From NCBI RefSeq assembly GCF_013375555.1, contig NZ_JABXWB010000005.1, positions 1,067,501 through 1,131,500 on the forward strand: a stretch of 64,000 nucleotides of DNA. Direction: 5' to 3'. A program made the position numbers and the translations under genes. This DNA is from Sphingobium sp. EM0848. GTDB lineage: Bacteria; Pseudomonadota; Alphaproteobacteria; Sphingomonadales; Sphingomonadaceae. Under the pieces are notes generated by a model. It was given only the letters and a program-made list of their open reading frames with translations, had not been told where the DNA came from and did no database searches. Shown here one piece after another: positions 27,358-36,457 of this stretch (positions within the stretch are counted from its first letter, which is position 1; each line of letters opens with the position of its first letter).

Positions 27358-27978
27358 TTGGATTTGCTGAACGAAACATCGGGGGCTGCCAAGCCGGTGA
27401 ACCCGACTGCTCAGAAGATCGTGCGCGGGGCTCGCAAATGCTTCAAACAGTACGGCCTGCAGAAGACCACGATCGAGGACATCGCCGTGGCAGCGGGGGT
27501 GTCGCGCCCGACGGTCTATAAGCATTTCACAAGCAAGCAGGAGATCGTCGACTATATCAGCCTGAGTGAAATGGCGAAGGTCCACGACGAATTCCGGACC
27601 CGGATGGCCCGTCATGATAGTTTCGCTGAAACGGTGACAGAAGCGATCCTGATTTCAGTCCAGGTCGCCCATGAAAACTTCTATGTCCGCCGTTTCGTGC
27701 AGGAACTCGAAATGTCGTCGCGTTCCCAAAATACCTCCAGCCCGTTTCAAGTGGGCGCGCGCGCGCGTTGGGCATCGCTTCTCGCCAAGGCCAAGCAATC
27801 GGGAGAATTGGCGACTGATGTGTCGACCGACCAGGTTGTTTCCTGGCTTTCGCTGACCCAGATGATGCTGCTTGGCACTTATGACCAGCTGGGCGTCAAT
27901 GAGGAACAGGCTCGCCATTTCATCCGCCGTTTCATCGTCGAGCCGCTGCTGGCGGGACGGGGCCAGCCAGCAGGCTGA
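27358..27978 (+). CDS. TetR/AcrR-family transcriptional regulator
   Basis: About 206 residues. The N-terminal HTH is clear: KIVRGARKCFKQYGLQKTTI then EDIAVAAGVSRPTVYKHFTSKQEIVDYI (about 18-65). The C-terminal ligand domain is all-helical. The start is uncertain. TTG 27358 has GGAG nine bases upstream and is chosen; TTG 27343 would add five residues. It is the first gene of the catabolic island and is a good candidate to bind the 24-bp dyads ahead of the enoyl-CoA hydratase-like, receptor and Rieske genes. Repression relieved by a CoA-ester is typical for this family in such clusters. Confidence 0.88.
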   Translation: MDLLNETSGAAKPVNPTAQKIVRGARKCFKQYGLQKTTIEDIAVAAGVSRPTVYKHFTSKQEIVDYISLSEMAKVHDEFRTRMARHDSFAETVTEAILISVQVAHENFYVRRFVQELEMSSRSQNTSSPFQVGARARWASLLAKAKQSGELATDVSTDQVVSWLSLTQMMLLGTYDQLGVNEEQARHFIRRFIVEPLLAGRGQPAG

Positions 27979-28006
27979 TTCACGGCGGCCTTTCCGACAA
28001 AAGGCG

Positions 28007-28030
28007 TTTACAGTTTCCGAAAATTGAAAT
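28007..28030 (+). promoter_or_regulatory. Candidate operator, 24-bp dyad (site 1)
   Basis: An imperfect palindrome centred on CG at 28018/28019. It begins TTTACAGTTTCC and the right arm ends TTGAAAT. It lies between the TetR gene and the crotonase gene, 124 bases before its start. It shares length, centre and left arm with sites at 33834 and 39735. Confidence 0.5.
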
Positions 28031-28153
28031 ATGTAACCATCAGGAATCGCACTTGGCGGTGGCCGCCCAGTTGCGGGCATGGACCAGGAGGCGGTCTCCG
28101 GCAGACTTGACCAAGCCCCCGAGAGGCTTGGCTGGTGCACATGGAGAGGCGGA

Positions 28154-28918
28154 ATGAACGACAGCCAGTCGATTATCATCGACAGACCACGTGCCGGCGT
28201 TGCGGTGATTGCCATGAACCGGCCCGAAGCGCGCAATGCCCTCAACGTCGCCATGTTCCGCCAGCTTAATCAGACCTTTCGCGATTTTGAACAGGATGCG
28301 GACGTCCGCGCCATCATCCTGACAGGGATGGGTGAGCACGCCTTTTCGGCCGGTTATGACGTCAAGGAACTGGCGACATTTGATCCCGACGAGCAGCTCT
28401 GGGATTATTACCGGCGCGATCAGTGGATGTGGACGATCGCTTCCTGCAAGATACCGGTCATCGCCGCGTTGAACGGCATGGCTTATGGCGGGGGGGCGAC
28501 CATGGCGATCACCTGCGACATGCGGGTAGGCAGCGCGAAGAGCACGTTCAAGGTGACCGCCGCTAATTATAACGGCGTCAACTGTACATGGACGCTCCCC
28601 CTCATAGTCGGCAGCGGCATCGCCAAGGAATGGCTGCTGACCGGCCGCCTCGTTTCAGCCGAGGAGGCGCTTCAACATGGCCTGCTCAACTATCTGGTGG
28701 AGCCGGATCAGGTGCTGGCGAAGGCCATCGAACTAGCCGGCATGATCGCGGACAATCCCCCTGGTGGTGTGCAAGGTGTCAAGTTGCTGGTCGACGACAA
28801 TATCGGTCGCCGTCGTGTCGATGCGCAGCGCGCCGAAACGGCGCACCTTATCAATGTCTTGCCTCCGGAGCCGGTAGGCGATTTGTTCCAGTCATTTCTC
28901 AACAAAGCCAGAAGCTGA
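28154..28918 (+). CDS. Crotonase-fold (enoyl-CoA hydratase/isomerase family) protein lacking the usual catalytic glutamates
   Basis: 254 residues with the crotonase fold. VIAMNRPEARNALN comes near 17-30, the CoA/oxyanion region HAFSAGYDVKEL near 64-75, and the second oxyanion segment AALNGMAYGGGATMAITCDMRVG near 98-120. In true hydratases the two acid residues sit in GG.CELAM and in FG.PE...G. Here these positions read GGATMAI and KVTAANYNGVNCTW, so neither Glu is present. The protein may be an isomerase, a lyase or another CoA-ester enzyme. The start at 28154 follows GGAGAGGCGGA. It heads the operon with the CoA ligase. Confidence 0.85.
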   Translation: MNDSQSIIIDRPRAGVAVIAMNRPEARNALNVAMFRQLNQTFRDFEQDADVRAIILTGMGEHAFSAGYDVKELATFDPDEQLWDYYRRDQWMWTIASCKIPVIAALNGMAYGGGATMAITCDMRVGSAKSTFKVTAANYNGVNCTWTLPLIVGSGIAKEWLLTGRLVSAEEALQHGLLNYLVEPDQVLAKAIELAGMIADNPPGGVQGVKLLVDDNIGRRRVDAQRAETAHLINVLPPEPVGDLFQSFLNKARS

Positions 28919-29148
28919 CGCGCAGAGGAACCCATTGTGATCCTTCTCCCCGAATTGTTCGATTATTGGGCAAAATTTCGACCTGACAAGGATGCGATCG
29001 TCTGTGAAGATACGCGCTATAGTTGGTCGCAACTCGTCACTGCCGCCCGTGCCTTGGCGGCAACGCTGCAAGCCAGAGGTATAAAGCCCGGCGACAGAGT
29101 CGCGATCCTGCTTGGCAACTGTGCGGAATGGGCCGTAGCTTATGCTGG

Positions 29149-29154
29149 CCTAAC
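29149..29154. repeat. Target-site duplication, left copy (CCTAAC)
   Basis: Six bases repeated exactly at 30238-30243 on the other side of the IS. Its perfect state indicates a recent, unrearranged insertion. Confidence 0.9.
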
Positions 29155-30237
29155 TGTCTGGTTGCGACACATCATTGGGACATGGTAAGCAGCGCTATTG
29201 CGGATCACGCATGGCGCTTTGCTGCTCTTGTTGATGAGGTTTTGTGATGGTGCAGATACATCCCCAGGCCCGAACCACGCCTGTTGTGCGGGCGGAAATC
29301 GCTCGTTCTACCGAGTCTGCCAGTGTCGTCGCAAAGCGCTATGGCATCAGCGACGAAACCGTCCGCAAGTGGCGCAGACGCGGCGAGAAGGAGGTCCAGG
29401 ATCGCTCAAGCCGGCCCAAGCGCCTGGCTTGGTGCATGTCCGAGGAAGAGCGCGCCATCATCTGCGCTGTGCGCAGGTCGACTGGCTTCGCCCTGGATGA
29501 TCTCACCTTCGTGCTCCGGCACTTCCTGCCACACCTCAATCGCGACAGCATCTATCGGGTGCTCAAGGCCGAGGGGCTCAACCGCCGCCCACCCAAACCC
29601 ACGACGCAGCCGCGCAAAGGGCAAGGCCGCTTCAAGGACTATGATCTGGGCTTCGTCCACATCGACGTAAAACATCTGCCCAAGCTGCGTACCGCGGACG
29701 GTGAGATCCGCAAGCGCTTCCTCTATGTAGCCATCGATCGCTGCTCACGGTTCGTCCATCTCGACGTCTACGACGCCGAGAATGCCGCCAACGCTATCAC
29801 CTTTCTCAACGCCGCTAGGAAGGCGTTCCCTTTCCGCATCACCCATGTCCTGACCGACCGGGGATCCTGCTTCACCGCCGACGATTTTGAACGCACTTGC
29901 GCCAAGATCAAGGTCACTCATCGCAAGACAAAACCCTATACACCCCAGACAAATGGCATGGTCGAGCGCTTCAACGGCCGCATCGCCAGCGAGGTGCTGG
30001 GCATCAACGTCGCCGGCCACGCGGATCTCGAAATCCTGTTGGCCGGCTTCAACCGCGCCTACAATCGACGACGACAGCGCGCGCTCCAAGGCAGCTCACC
30101 ACGCCAGAAGGTGGAGGAACGGATCGCACTGGCACCCGCGCTCGCCAATCCTCTTTACAAACCGTCGGTACCGGACGATCTTATGACTAAAGTCGACGAC
30201 ATCTTATATTATGCCAATGATGTGTCGCAACCAGACA
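29155..30237 (+). mobile_element. Intact IS481-family insertion sequence, 1083 bp
   Basis: The terminal inverted repeats start TGTCTGGTTGCGACACATC and match over about 24 bp at both ends (29155-29178 and 30214-30237). The element is flanked by the direct repeat CCTAAC. One transposase gene fills it. It is inserted in the acyl-CoA ligase gene. A truncated, diverged relative lies at 21266-21432. Confidence 0.95.
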
Positions 30238-30242
30238 CCTAA
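29247..30242 (+). CDS. IS481-family transposase
   Basis: 331 residues from ATG 29247 (a GTG one codon earlier is also possible). An N-terminal HTH occupies about 1-60 (SASVVAKRYGISDETVRKWRRRG). The rve/DDE integrase core has FVHIDVKHL (first Asp), HVLTDRGSCF (second Asp) and NGMVERFNGRI (Glu), all intact. The reading frame crosses the right terminal repeat; its last codons (QPDT) and TAA are completed by the target sequence CCTAAC, so the stop codon lies outside the element. It is probably active. Confidence 0.93.
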   Translation: MVQIHPQARTTPVVRAEIARSTESASVVAKRYGISDETVRKWRRRGEKEVQDRSSRPKRLAWCMSEEERAIICAVRRSTGFALDDLTFVLRHFLPHLNRDSIYRVLKAEGLNRRPPKPTTQPRKGQGRFKDYDLGFVHIDVKHLPKLRTADGEIRKRFLYVAIDRCSRFVHLDVYDAENAANAITFLNAARKAFPFRITHVLTDRGSCFTADDFERTCAKIKVTHRKTKPYTPQTNGMVERFNGRIASEVLGINVAGHADLEILLAGFNRAYNRRRQRALQGSSPRQKVEERIALAPALANPLYKPSVPDDLMTKVDDILYYANDVSQPDT

Positions 30243-30243
30243 C
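30238..30243. repeat. Target-site duplication, right copy (CCTAAC)
   Basis: Exact copy of 29149-29154. It also supplies the transposase stop codon (TAA at 30240-30242). Confidence 0.9.
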
Positions 30244-31575
30244 CATTGCGGGCGGCGTTCTGGTGCCGCTCAACGCCCGTTTCGGTAGCTTTGAACTGCG
30301 TGCGATCGAGGCTGATGCGGAATGCGAGGCGATCATCACCAGCCGGGAATGGGGGGCAAATCTCAGCGATCGCTTCATCCTGGGAGAAGGGCCGGCCGAT
30401 CGGCTTATCGTGGCGGCGACCGTCGCCTCGGGCCTCCCGCCCGTTGATCTGGAGGATGCTTTTACCAGTGATCTTCCTCTGCGACCTGTAGCGGTGGCGC
30501 CCGACGATCTCGCGGCAATCTTTTACACGTCCGGCAGTACGGGCATGCCCAAGGGTACCATGCAGACCCATGCCACAATTCTTGCCTATGTATTCGGTTA
30601 TACCGCCGGCTTTGGATTCACCAGCGATGATAAAACGTTGGTCATCGCGCCGCTGGCCTTCACCGGCGGCTGCCTGTCGCTCCTGATCCCGATGATGCTG
30701 ATCGGCGCCTGCGCTGTCATCGAAAAGGCGCTCGTTCCCGAACGGGTGCTTTCGCTGATCGAAGCTGAACGGATCACCTTCATCACCCAGGTGCCTGCGA
30801 TCTGGGAACGGCTGCCTGCGCTTCCCGGCTTCGCAGGCGCGGACCTGTCGTCACTCCGCGTCGCGGCGACGGGGGGCGCGCCGGTGCCGGTCAGCCTGCT
30901 GGAGACGTTCCGGTGCAAGGGCGTCAAAATCAGGCAGGTCTATGGTTGCACCGAAGTGGGTGCGATGGGTTGCACCCCGCCGGTCGAACTTTCCATGCGC
31001 AAACCCTGGTGCGTCGGCTTCCCGCAGGTGATGCTCAAGGCGCGCATCGTGGATGGGGATGGCAAGGACTGTCCGCCGGGCATGGTGGGCGAATTGTGGA
31101 TGAAGGGGCCGCAAGTGATGACCGGCTACTGGCGCAACGAGGACGCGACCAAGGCCGCGTTCGAGGATGGCTATTTCAAAACCGGCGACCTGGCCCAATG
31201 GGATGAGGAAGGGACGATCACTATCGTCGACCGCCTGAAGAATATGATCATTTCCGGCGGCGTCAACATCTATCCGGCTGAAGTCGAGCGGGCATTGGCG
31301 TCCATCGGAACAATCGAGGAATGTGGTGTCGTGGGCGTCGCTGACGACAAATGGGGCGAGCGGGTCGTGGCAATCGTGCACAGCCGTATGGCCATCGATA
31401 CCGAAATCCTGCTGACGCAGATGCGGCCGTTGCTCGGTCCGTTGAAGACGCCGCGGGAAATTCTCGTCTCCGCCAATCCGCTGCCCAAGACCGTCACCAA
31501 CAAGATTTCGCGGCGCGATCTGGGAGCTTTGTATCAGGAACTGACTTCGCCTTCTCCTGCACAAACCGGCGTGGC

Positions 31576-32538
31576 ATGACGGCTGCGCCTATCCCGCGGC
31601 GCCGTGCGGAGATCGTTGCGTCTCTGCGGCGTAACACGGTGCTGCCGGCGATTGTGGCGCCCATGTATCGCGTATCGGGCCCCGAGTTGGTCATCGCTGG
31701 TTGTCGCGCTGGGCTGGTGAGCGCCTTCCCGGCGCAAAATCCCGCGACCCTTGATGAACTGGCCGCATGGATTGCCGTTATTGAGCAGGGTGTCTCCAGC
31801 AGCGTATCGCCTGCTGCCTCCTGGGGCGTCAGCATGGTGGCGCATTCATCCTACACCCGCTTCGAGCAGGAACTGGAATTGATCGCGGCCGCGCGTCCAG
31901 CCTTTGTCGTAACCGCCCTTGGTTCACCGCGCCGTGCGCTTGATGCCGTTCATGCCTATGGCGGCTATGTCTTCGCCGACGTGAGCAGCGTTGCACTGGC
32001 ACGGAAGGCGGCGGCCGCGGGCGTCGATGGCCTTGTGCTGGTCTGCGGTGGTGCTGGGGGCCAGACCGGCACCGCCAACCCCTTCGGCTTCGTCGCGGAG
32101 GTCCGCAGCTTCTTCGATGGCGCGATTGTCCTGGCGGGCGCCATTGCTTCAGGTCAGGCCGTCCGTGCCGCCGAGATATTGGGCGCTGACTTCACCTATA
32201 TCGGCACAGGGTTTATTCCCTGCGTCGAAAGCATGGCCAGCCCCGAATATAAGGATGCTGTCGTTGAGGCGGTGCTGGACGACATCGTCGTCAGTTCAGC
32301 CGTCACTGGCGTGCCAGGGACATTCACGCGCCGCAGTCTTGTCAACGCAGGTTTCGATCCGGCCGATTCCCAGGCCGCACGCGTCGATTTTGCTGCAGGC
32401 TTTGCCGGTACACCGCAGCCCCGCGCCTTTGCGGCGGGACATGGGGTGCACCATGCAAGCCAGCGTGAGAGTGTTGCCGACGTTGCCACGCGGCTGATGC
32501 AGGAATATCGGTCAGCTTGTCAGAGGGGCGTGTTGTGA
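31576..32538 (+). CDS. Nitronate monooxygenase / 2-nitropropane dioxygenase-family flavoprotein
   Basis: 320 residues, a TIM-barrel FMN enzyme. Motifs: LPAIVAPMYRVSGPELVIAGC (N-terminal phosphate side, about 24-44), VSGVLVC-type VDGLVLVCGGAGGQTG (FMN phosphate binding, about 150-165) and ADFTYIGTGF near 205-215. In degradation clusters such proteins are often annotated NMO but may act as FMN-dependent enoyl reductases or oxygenases on CoA esters. The start ATG overlaps the ligase stop (ATGA), showing translational coupling with the CoA ligase. The IS in that gene may therefore also reduce this gene's expression. Confidence 0.82.
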   Translation: MTAAPIPRRRAEIVASLRRNTVLPAIVAPMYRVSGPELVIAGCRAGLVSAFPAQNPATLDELAAWIAVIEQGVSSSVSPAASWGVSMVAHSSYTRFEQELELIAAARPAFVVTALGSPRRALDAVHAYGGYVFADVSSVALARKAAAAGVDGLVLVCGGAGGQTGTANPFGFVAEVRSFFDGAIVLAGAIASGQAVRAAEILGADFTYIGTGFIPCVESMASPEYKDAVVEAVLDDIVVSSAVTGVPGTFTRRSLVNAGFDPADSQAARVDFAAGFAGTPQPRAFAAGHGVHHASQRESVADVATRLMQEYRSACQRGVL

Positions 32539-33806
32539 CACGGGATGAAATGTCCGACACCCCGGACGCCATATCGATCAGCGAATGGCGTGATGGCTGG
32601 CGCCCGCTTGTGGGCGCGATGGGCGCTATTGGCTGTGGCGGCCCGCTTTTCACTTATACGGCGGGCCTTTTCGTAAAACGGTTGGAAACATCGCTGGGCT
32701 GGGATCGGGGCGACATTGGCTTTGGCGCTACCTGCATGATGGCGGTGATGGCAATGACAATTCCCCTCATCGGTGTGCTGACGGACCGTTACGGCGCGCG
32801 GCGGATCGGTACGATCGGATTGGCAGGCTATGGCCTGCTTGTCCTGCTGCTGTCCGTCATTCCCGGCGATATCCGCGTCTATTACGCCGTGCTGATGGCC
32901 ATCGCGCTGTTTTCGGGTGCGACCAATTCGGTGGTTTTCTCCCCCGTGGTGGTACGTCATTTCATGCGCTGGCGCGGTCTGGCGGTTGCCCTTGCGATGA
33001 GCGGTACGGCGCTGTTGATGATACCGCTCTCTCCCATTCTGACGGCCTTGCTCGACAGTCATGGTTGGCGCTTCGGCTATGGGCTGATCGGTATCCTGCC
33101 TTTGCTGGTTGGGGTACCCTGCGCGCTGTTCCTGCTGGATGGCGGGACCGCGCGCCGTGGGGTGATGCGTCCGCAGGGCAATACGGGCGACAGCTTCGGT
33201 GACGCGGTGCGCTCGCGCGCCTTCTGGCAGATCATGCTGGCCACCATAGCGACCACCATCCCGCTTGGCGGTTTCCTGCATCAGCTTCCCGCGCTCTTTT
33301 CGGACAAGGGGCAGTCCGGCGAAACCGTCGCCATGCTGGCATCGCTGTTCGTTGCCATGATCGTTGTCGGCCGGAGCGTTACGGGCCTGCTGTTCGACCG
33401 GTTTCACGCTCCTTTCATTGCCATGACGGTGATGCTGGCTGCCGCAGCCGGTGCGCTCCTGTTGTTGCAAGTGCAGTTGACGTTGGTCGCCTGCATCGTC
33501 GCTGTAGCCTTGATTGGCTCGGCCATGGGCGGTGAATCCGACATCCAGGCCTATTTCACGGCGCGGCAATTCGGTCTGCGTGCATTCTCGACGATTTTTG
33601 GTGCCCATGTTTCGATCAGCGCCCTGTGCATGGGCCTGGGGGCCTGGCTGTTTGGTGCAATTCACGACGCCAGGGGCAGCTATGACCTTGCCGGGATACT
33701 CAGCGCGAGCCTCTTCGTGCTTGCGGGCGTGTTGCTCGGCCTGCTCCCCAATCCCCGCAGGACAGACGTGACAATGGGTGAAAAAACTGCGGCCCAACCG
33801 GCTTAG
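32535..33806 (+). CDS. Major facilitator superfamily transporter
   Basis: About 423 residues with 12 predicted membrane segments and the MFS signature after TM2 (GVLTDRYGARRIGTIG). It resembles the monocarboxylate/oxalate-formate type permeases common in catabolic clusters, and probably brings an organic acid across the inner membrane. The start is set at GTG 32535, which overlaps the previous stop (GTGA) and follows GAGGGGCG; a TTG six codons upstream is possible. It is the last gene of the hydratase-ligase-NMO-transporter operon. Confidence 0.85.
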   Translation: MTRDEMSDTPDAISISEWRDGWRPLVGAMGAIGCGGPLFTYTAGLFVKRLETSLGWDRGDIGFGATCMMAVMAMTIPLIGVLTDRYGARRIGTIGLAGYGLLVLLLSVIPGDIRVYYAVLMAIALFSGATNSVVFSPVVVRHFMRWRGLAVALAMSGTALLMIPLSPILTALLDSHGWRFGYGLIGILPLLVGVPCALFLLDGGTARRGVMRPQGNTGDSFGDAVRSRAFWQIMLATIATTIPLGGFLHQLPALFSDKGQSGETVAMLASLFVAMIVVGRSVTGLLFDRFHAPFIAMTVMLAAAAGALLLLQVQLTLVACIVAVALIGSAMGGESDIQAYFTARQFGLRAFSTIFGAHVSISALCMGLGAWLFGAIHDARGSYDLAGILSASLFVLAGVLLGLLPNPRRTDVTMGEKTAAQPA

Positions 33807-33833
33807 TCGTTCGATTAACCACGAACTTTACTA

Positions 33834-33857
33834 TTTACAAATATCGTTATATGTTTA
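33834..33857 (+). promoter_or_regulatory. Candidate operator, 24-bp dyad (site 2)
   Basis: Begins TTTACAAATATC and continues GTTATATGTTTA. It is an imperfect palindrome with a central CG, lying 168 bases before the TonB receptor start. It is closely similar, in reverse orientation, to the site at 39735. Confidence 0.55.
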
Positions 33858-34024
33858 GTTAAGTCCTGATGCAGGTCGATACCGTGCTTTCAGGGCGAAT
33901 CGGCCGCATATGCGGAAGGATGTCGGTTCGCCCAAACTGCGTTCGGCTAGAAGTCAATTGGCTCCGCCAGCACGTCAGTTCGCATCCTTGGCATGAGCCG
34001 AAAAAGCTAGTGGAGGGGAAGTGC

Positions 34025-36388
34025 ATGAAACATTCAATCGTTCGCCGCGCATTGGCGCTCGGTGTCGCCGGGAGCGCGCTGGCAGCCGGGCTGAGCCCGA
34101 TCGTCCATGCCCAGACGGGTCCTGAGGACCGGGCCGAATTGAACGCGGGCGAGATTGTGGTGACAGCGCGCCGGCGCGAGGAGACGCTGACCAATGCGCC
34201 GGTCGCCGTCAGCGCGGTGGGCGCCGAAGAAATCCAGCGCCGTGGCATTGTTCAACTGGACAATCTTGTTCAGTCGGTGCCGCAGTTGGTGATGTCCGAC
34301 GCGGGCGCCAGCGCGCAGGGCGGCGTTGTCATGATCCGTGGCATAGGTGTGGGTGAGTCCAATCCTTTCGCTGACCAGGCGGTATCTTTCAACATTGACG
34401 GCGTGCAGGTGGGACGATCGAACATCCGTCGCCTGTCCGAAGTCGACATGCAGCAGGTGGAAGTATTGAAGGGACCGCAGGCCCTGTTCTTCGGAAAGAA
34501 CAGCCCCGGCGGTATCATCGCCATCCGCACGGCCGATCCGGGAAATCAGTTCGAGGCCGGCATCAACGGCAGCTATGAATTTGTCGGCGACGAATATCGT
34601 TTCGACGGCTTTGTTTCGAGCCCCCTGACGGAGAGTTTGGGTGTTCGCGTCGCGGCCTATGGTTCACGGATGAAAGGCTATTTCGACAATCTCGCGCCGG
34701 AAACGGCGTTGACCGGTCCGCAACGCAGCCGACTGCCGTTCAATCGTGACTATGGCGGTCGCGTGACTTTGAAGTTCGATCCCGGCGGCAACTTCAATGC
34801 GCGCCTCAAGTTCAACTACAGCAATCTGCTGACGTCCGGTGCTGAAAGCAACATGCAGATCGTGGCCTGCCCGTTGGGAGCCGCGCAACTTGCTCCGGCG
34901 ATTGACGATTGCCGCGCGAACGACACGGTCGTGCGAAGCAATCTGGGGCCGAATATCATCAAGACGGACCCCAATTTCTCCGTTGCCGATGCCCATGGCG
35001 ATCCTTTCCTACGTCAAAAGCAGATTTTGGCGGGACTCGAACTCAACTATTCGCTTTCCGACACACTCAAGTTGACCAGCGTGTCCGGCTATTACTGGAA
35101 TCGGACCCGCTTTGTCACGAGCCTGACCGCGGCCGATCCGACCTTTGCCCCGCAATTTGTTTTCGGCGGCGCGCAAATCTATCATGTCGACGAATTCACA
35201 CAGGAACTGCGGCTGGCGAGCGACTTCCACGGACCGTTCAATTTCATGATCGGCGGCCATTATCAGGACAGCACCCTCTTCTATTCCAATGCTGTCGCAC
35301 GTAACATTACGACGCCCACCATTCTTCAGACCAAGATACCCGCGACGCAGAAGGGCCAAGCATGGTCGGTTTTTGGTCAGCTGAGCTACAAGATTACGGA
35401 TACGGTCGAGTTGTCGGGCGGCGGCCGGTTCAGTCATGAGAAGAAGGATTTCCACATCACCAACGCGGCCGGCGCTCCGCTTGTCACCGCCAAGCCCACT
35501 GACAGCTGGAACAATTTCTCGCCCGAAGCGACTCTCGCCTGGCGACCGGATAGCAATATGACCGTATATGGCGCATACAAGACGGGCTTCCTGTCCGGCG
35601 GTTTCAACGTTGGAGCCGGCAATTTTCTGCTCGATCGCTCCTATGATCAGCAGAAGACCCGTGGCTTTGAGGGCGGTGTCAAGCTGCGGATGGCGGGTGG
35701 CCGGCTGCACACCAACTTCATCGCCTATCGCTACACGACGCTGGGTCTCCAGATCGTCAGTCCCATCGTCGGCCCGACCGGGATCGCCGACCAGATCGTG
35801 CTCAACGCGGGCAAGGCGCGGTCGACCGGCATCGAATGGGACGCGACCTATCAGGCGAACGACAGGTTCAACCTTCACGGATCGGTCGGTTATAACCGGT
35901 CGCGCTATGTCACCTTCGTTGCCAATTGTTATGCCGGGCAGTCGGTTGCGCAGGGTTGCAATATCGTTCCCAATGCCAGTGGAGTCTTTACCAGCCAGGA
36001 TCTGGGCGGCAAGCGGATGGTCCGTGCGCCTGACTGGAGCGTCCAGGGCGGGTTTGTCTACTCACTGCCCCTTGGCGACGAAAACAAGCTGACCCTGTCT
36101 GCCGACGCGAATTATTCGAGCAGCTTCTTCGCGGCGAGTTCGAACAAACCCGGCTCCCTACAGCCGGCCTTCACGACAATCGATGCGGGTCTGGTCTATA
36201 ATAATGAGGCAGGTTATTCGATCGGCGTTCTAGCCAAGAACCTGACCAATAAATTTGTATATTACCGCGCGATCGACGCGACCTTCACCGGATCGGGAAC
36301 GGGTACCAATAATGTGACACCCTCGGACACGCTTGCCTCGGTCGGGCGTGGCCGCCAGATCATGCTTCGCGGCACGCTGAAGTTCTGA
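34025..36388 (+). CDS. TonB-dependent outer-membrane receptor of the catabolic island
   Basis: 787 residues. Signal peptide (LALGVAGSALAAGLSPIVHA), TonB-box-like GEIVVTARRREETLTNAPVAVSAVG, plug (IVQLDNLVQSVPQLVMSDAG, VSFNIDGVQVGRS, VDMQQVEVLKGPQALFFGKNSPGGII) and a 22-strand-type barrel ending GRQIMLRGTLKF. The ATG at 34025 has GGAGGGGAAG upstream. Sphingomonad receptors of this subfamily commonly sit with degradation genes and are thought to import the substrate itself rather than iron complexes. A strong bidirectional terminator follows. Confidence 0.9.
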   Translation: MKHSIVRRALALGVAGSALAAGLSPIVHAQTGPEDRAELNAGEIVVTARRREETLTNAPVAVSAVGAEEIQRRGIVQLDNLVQSVPQLVMSDAGASAQGGVVMIRGIGVGESNPFADQAVSFNIDGVQVGRSNIRRLSEVDMQQVEVLKGPQALFFGKNSPGGIIAIRTADPGNQFEAGINGSYEFVGDEYRFDGFVSSPLTESLGVRVAAYGSRMKGYFDNLAPETALTGPQRSRLPFNRDYGGRVTLKFDPGGNFNARLKFNYSNLLTSGAESNMQIVACPLGAAQLAPAIDDCRANDTVVRSNLGPNIIKTDPNFSVADAHGDPFLRQKQILAGLELNYSLSDTLKLTSVSGYYWNRTRFVTSLTAADPTFAPQFVFGGAQIYHVDEFTQELRLASDFHGPFNFMIGGHYQDSTLFYSNAVARNITTPTILQTKIPATQKGQAWSVFGQLSYKITDTVELSGGGRFSHEKKDFHITNAAGAPLVTAKPTDSWNNFSPEATLAWRPDSNMTVYGAYKTGFLSGGFNVGAGNFLLDRSYDQQKTRGFEGGVKLRMAGGRLHTNFIAYRYTTLGLQIVSPIVGPTGIADQIVLNAGKARSTGIEWDATYQANDRFNLHGSVGYNRSRYVTFVANCYAGQSVAQGCNIVPNASGVFTSQDLGGKRMVRAPDWSVQGGFVYSLPLGDENKLTLSADANYSSSFFAASSNKPGSLQPAFTTIDAGLVYNNEAGYSIGVLAKNLTNKFVYYRAIDATFTGSGTGTNNVTPSDTLASVGRGRQIMLRGTLKF

Positions 36389-36401
36389 TCGTCATCGGAA
36401 C

Positions 36402-36441
36402 AAAAAAGGGCGGCCGGTTCGACTGGCCGCCCCCTTTTTTT
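36402..36441. terminator. Bidirectional rho-independent terminator
   Basis: Six A, stem GGGCGGCC (36408-36415) pairing with GGCCGCCC (36425-36432), then seven T. It serves the receptor gene on the plus strand and the amidohydrolase gene on the minus strand. Confidence 0.93.
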
Positions 36442-36457
36442 GTTCCCTTGGTGAAGA

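Larger units (their letters stand above)
28937..31579 (+). pseudogene. Acyl-CoA ligase (AMP-binding) gene interrupted by an IS481-family element
   Basis: The N-terminal part (LPELFDYWAKFRPDKDAIVCEDTRYSW ... AVAYAGL) ends at the IS, and the rest continues after it (TIAGGVLVPLNARFG). Removing 29155-30237 and one copy of the 6-bp target repeat restores a single 517-codon frame. The intact protein would have the AMP-binding motif FYTSGSTGMPKGTMQTH, QVYGCTEVGAMG, and the hinge region DRLKNMIISGGVNIYPAEVE with the catalytic Lys near PKTVTNKISRRDL. It would activate a carboxylic acid, probably the pathway substrate or an intermediate, to its CoA ester. The start is GTG 28937 after AGAGGAA. As sequenced the gene is inactive. 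Confidence 0.93.

Noticed and set aside
32520..33797. A 425-codon minus-strand frame opposite the MFS transporter
   Set aside because: Rich in His, Gln and Arg with no hydrophobic core; typical antisense of membrane-protein codons.
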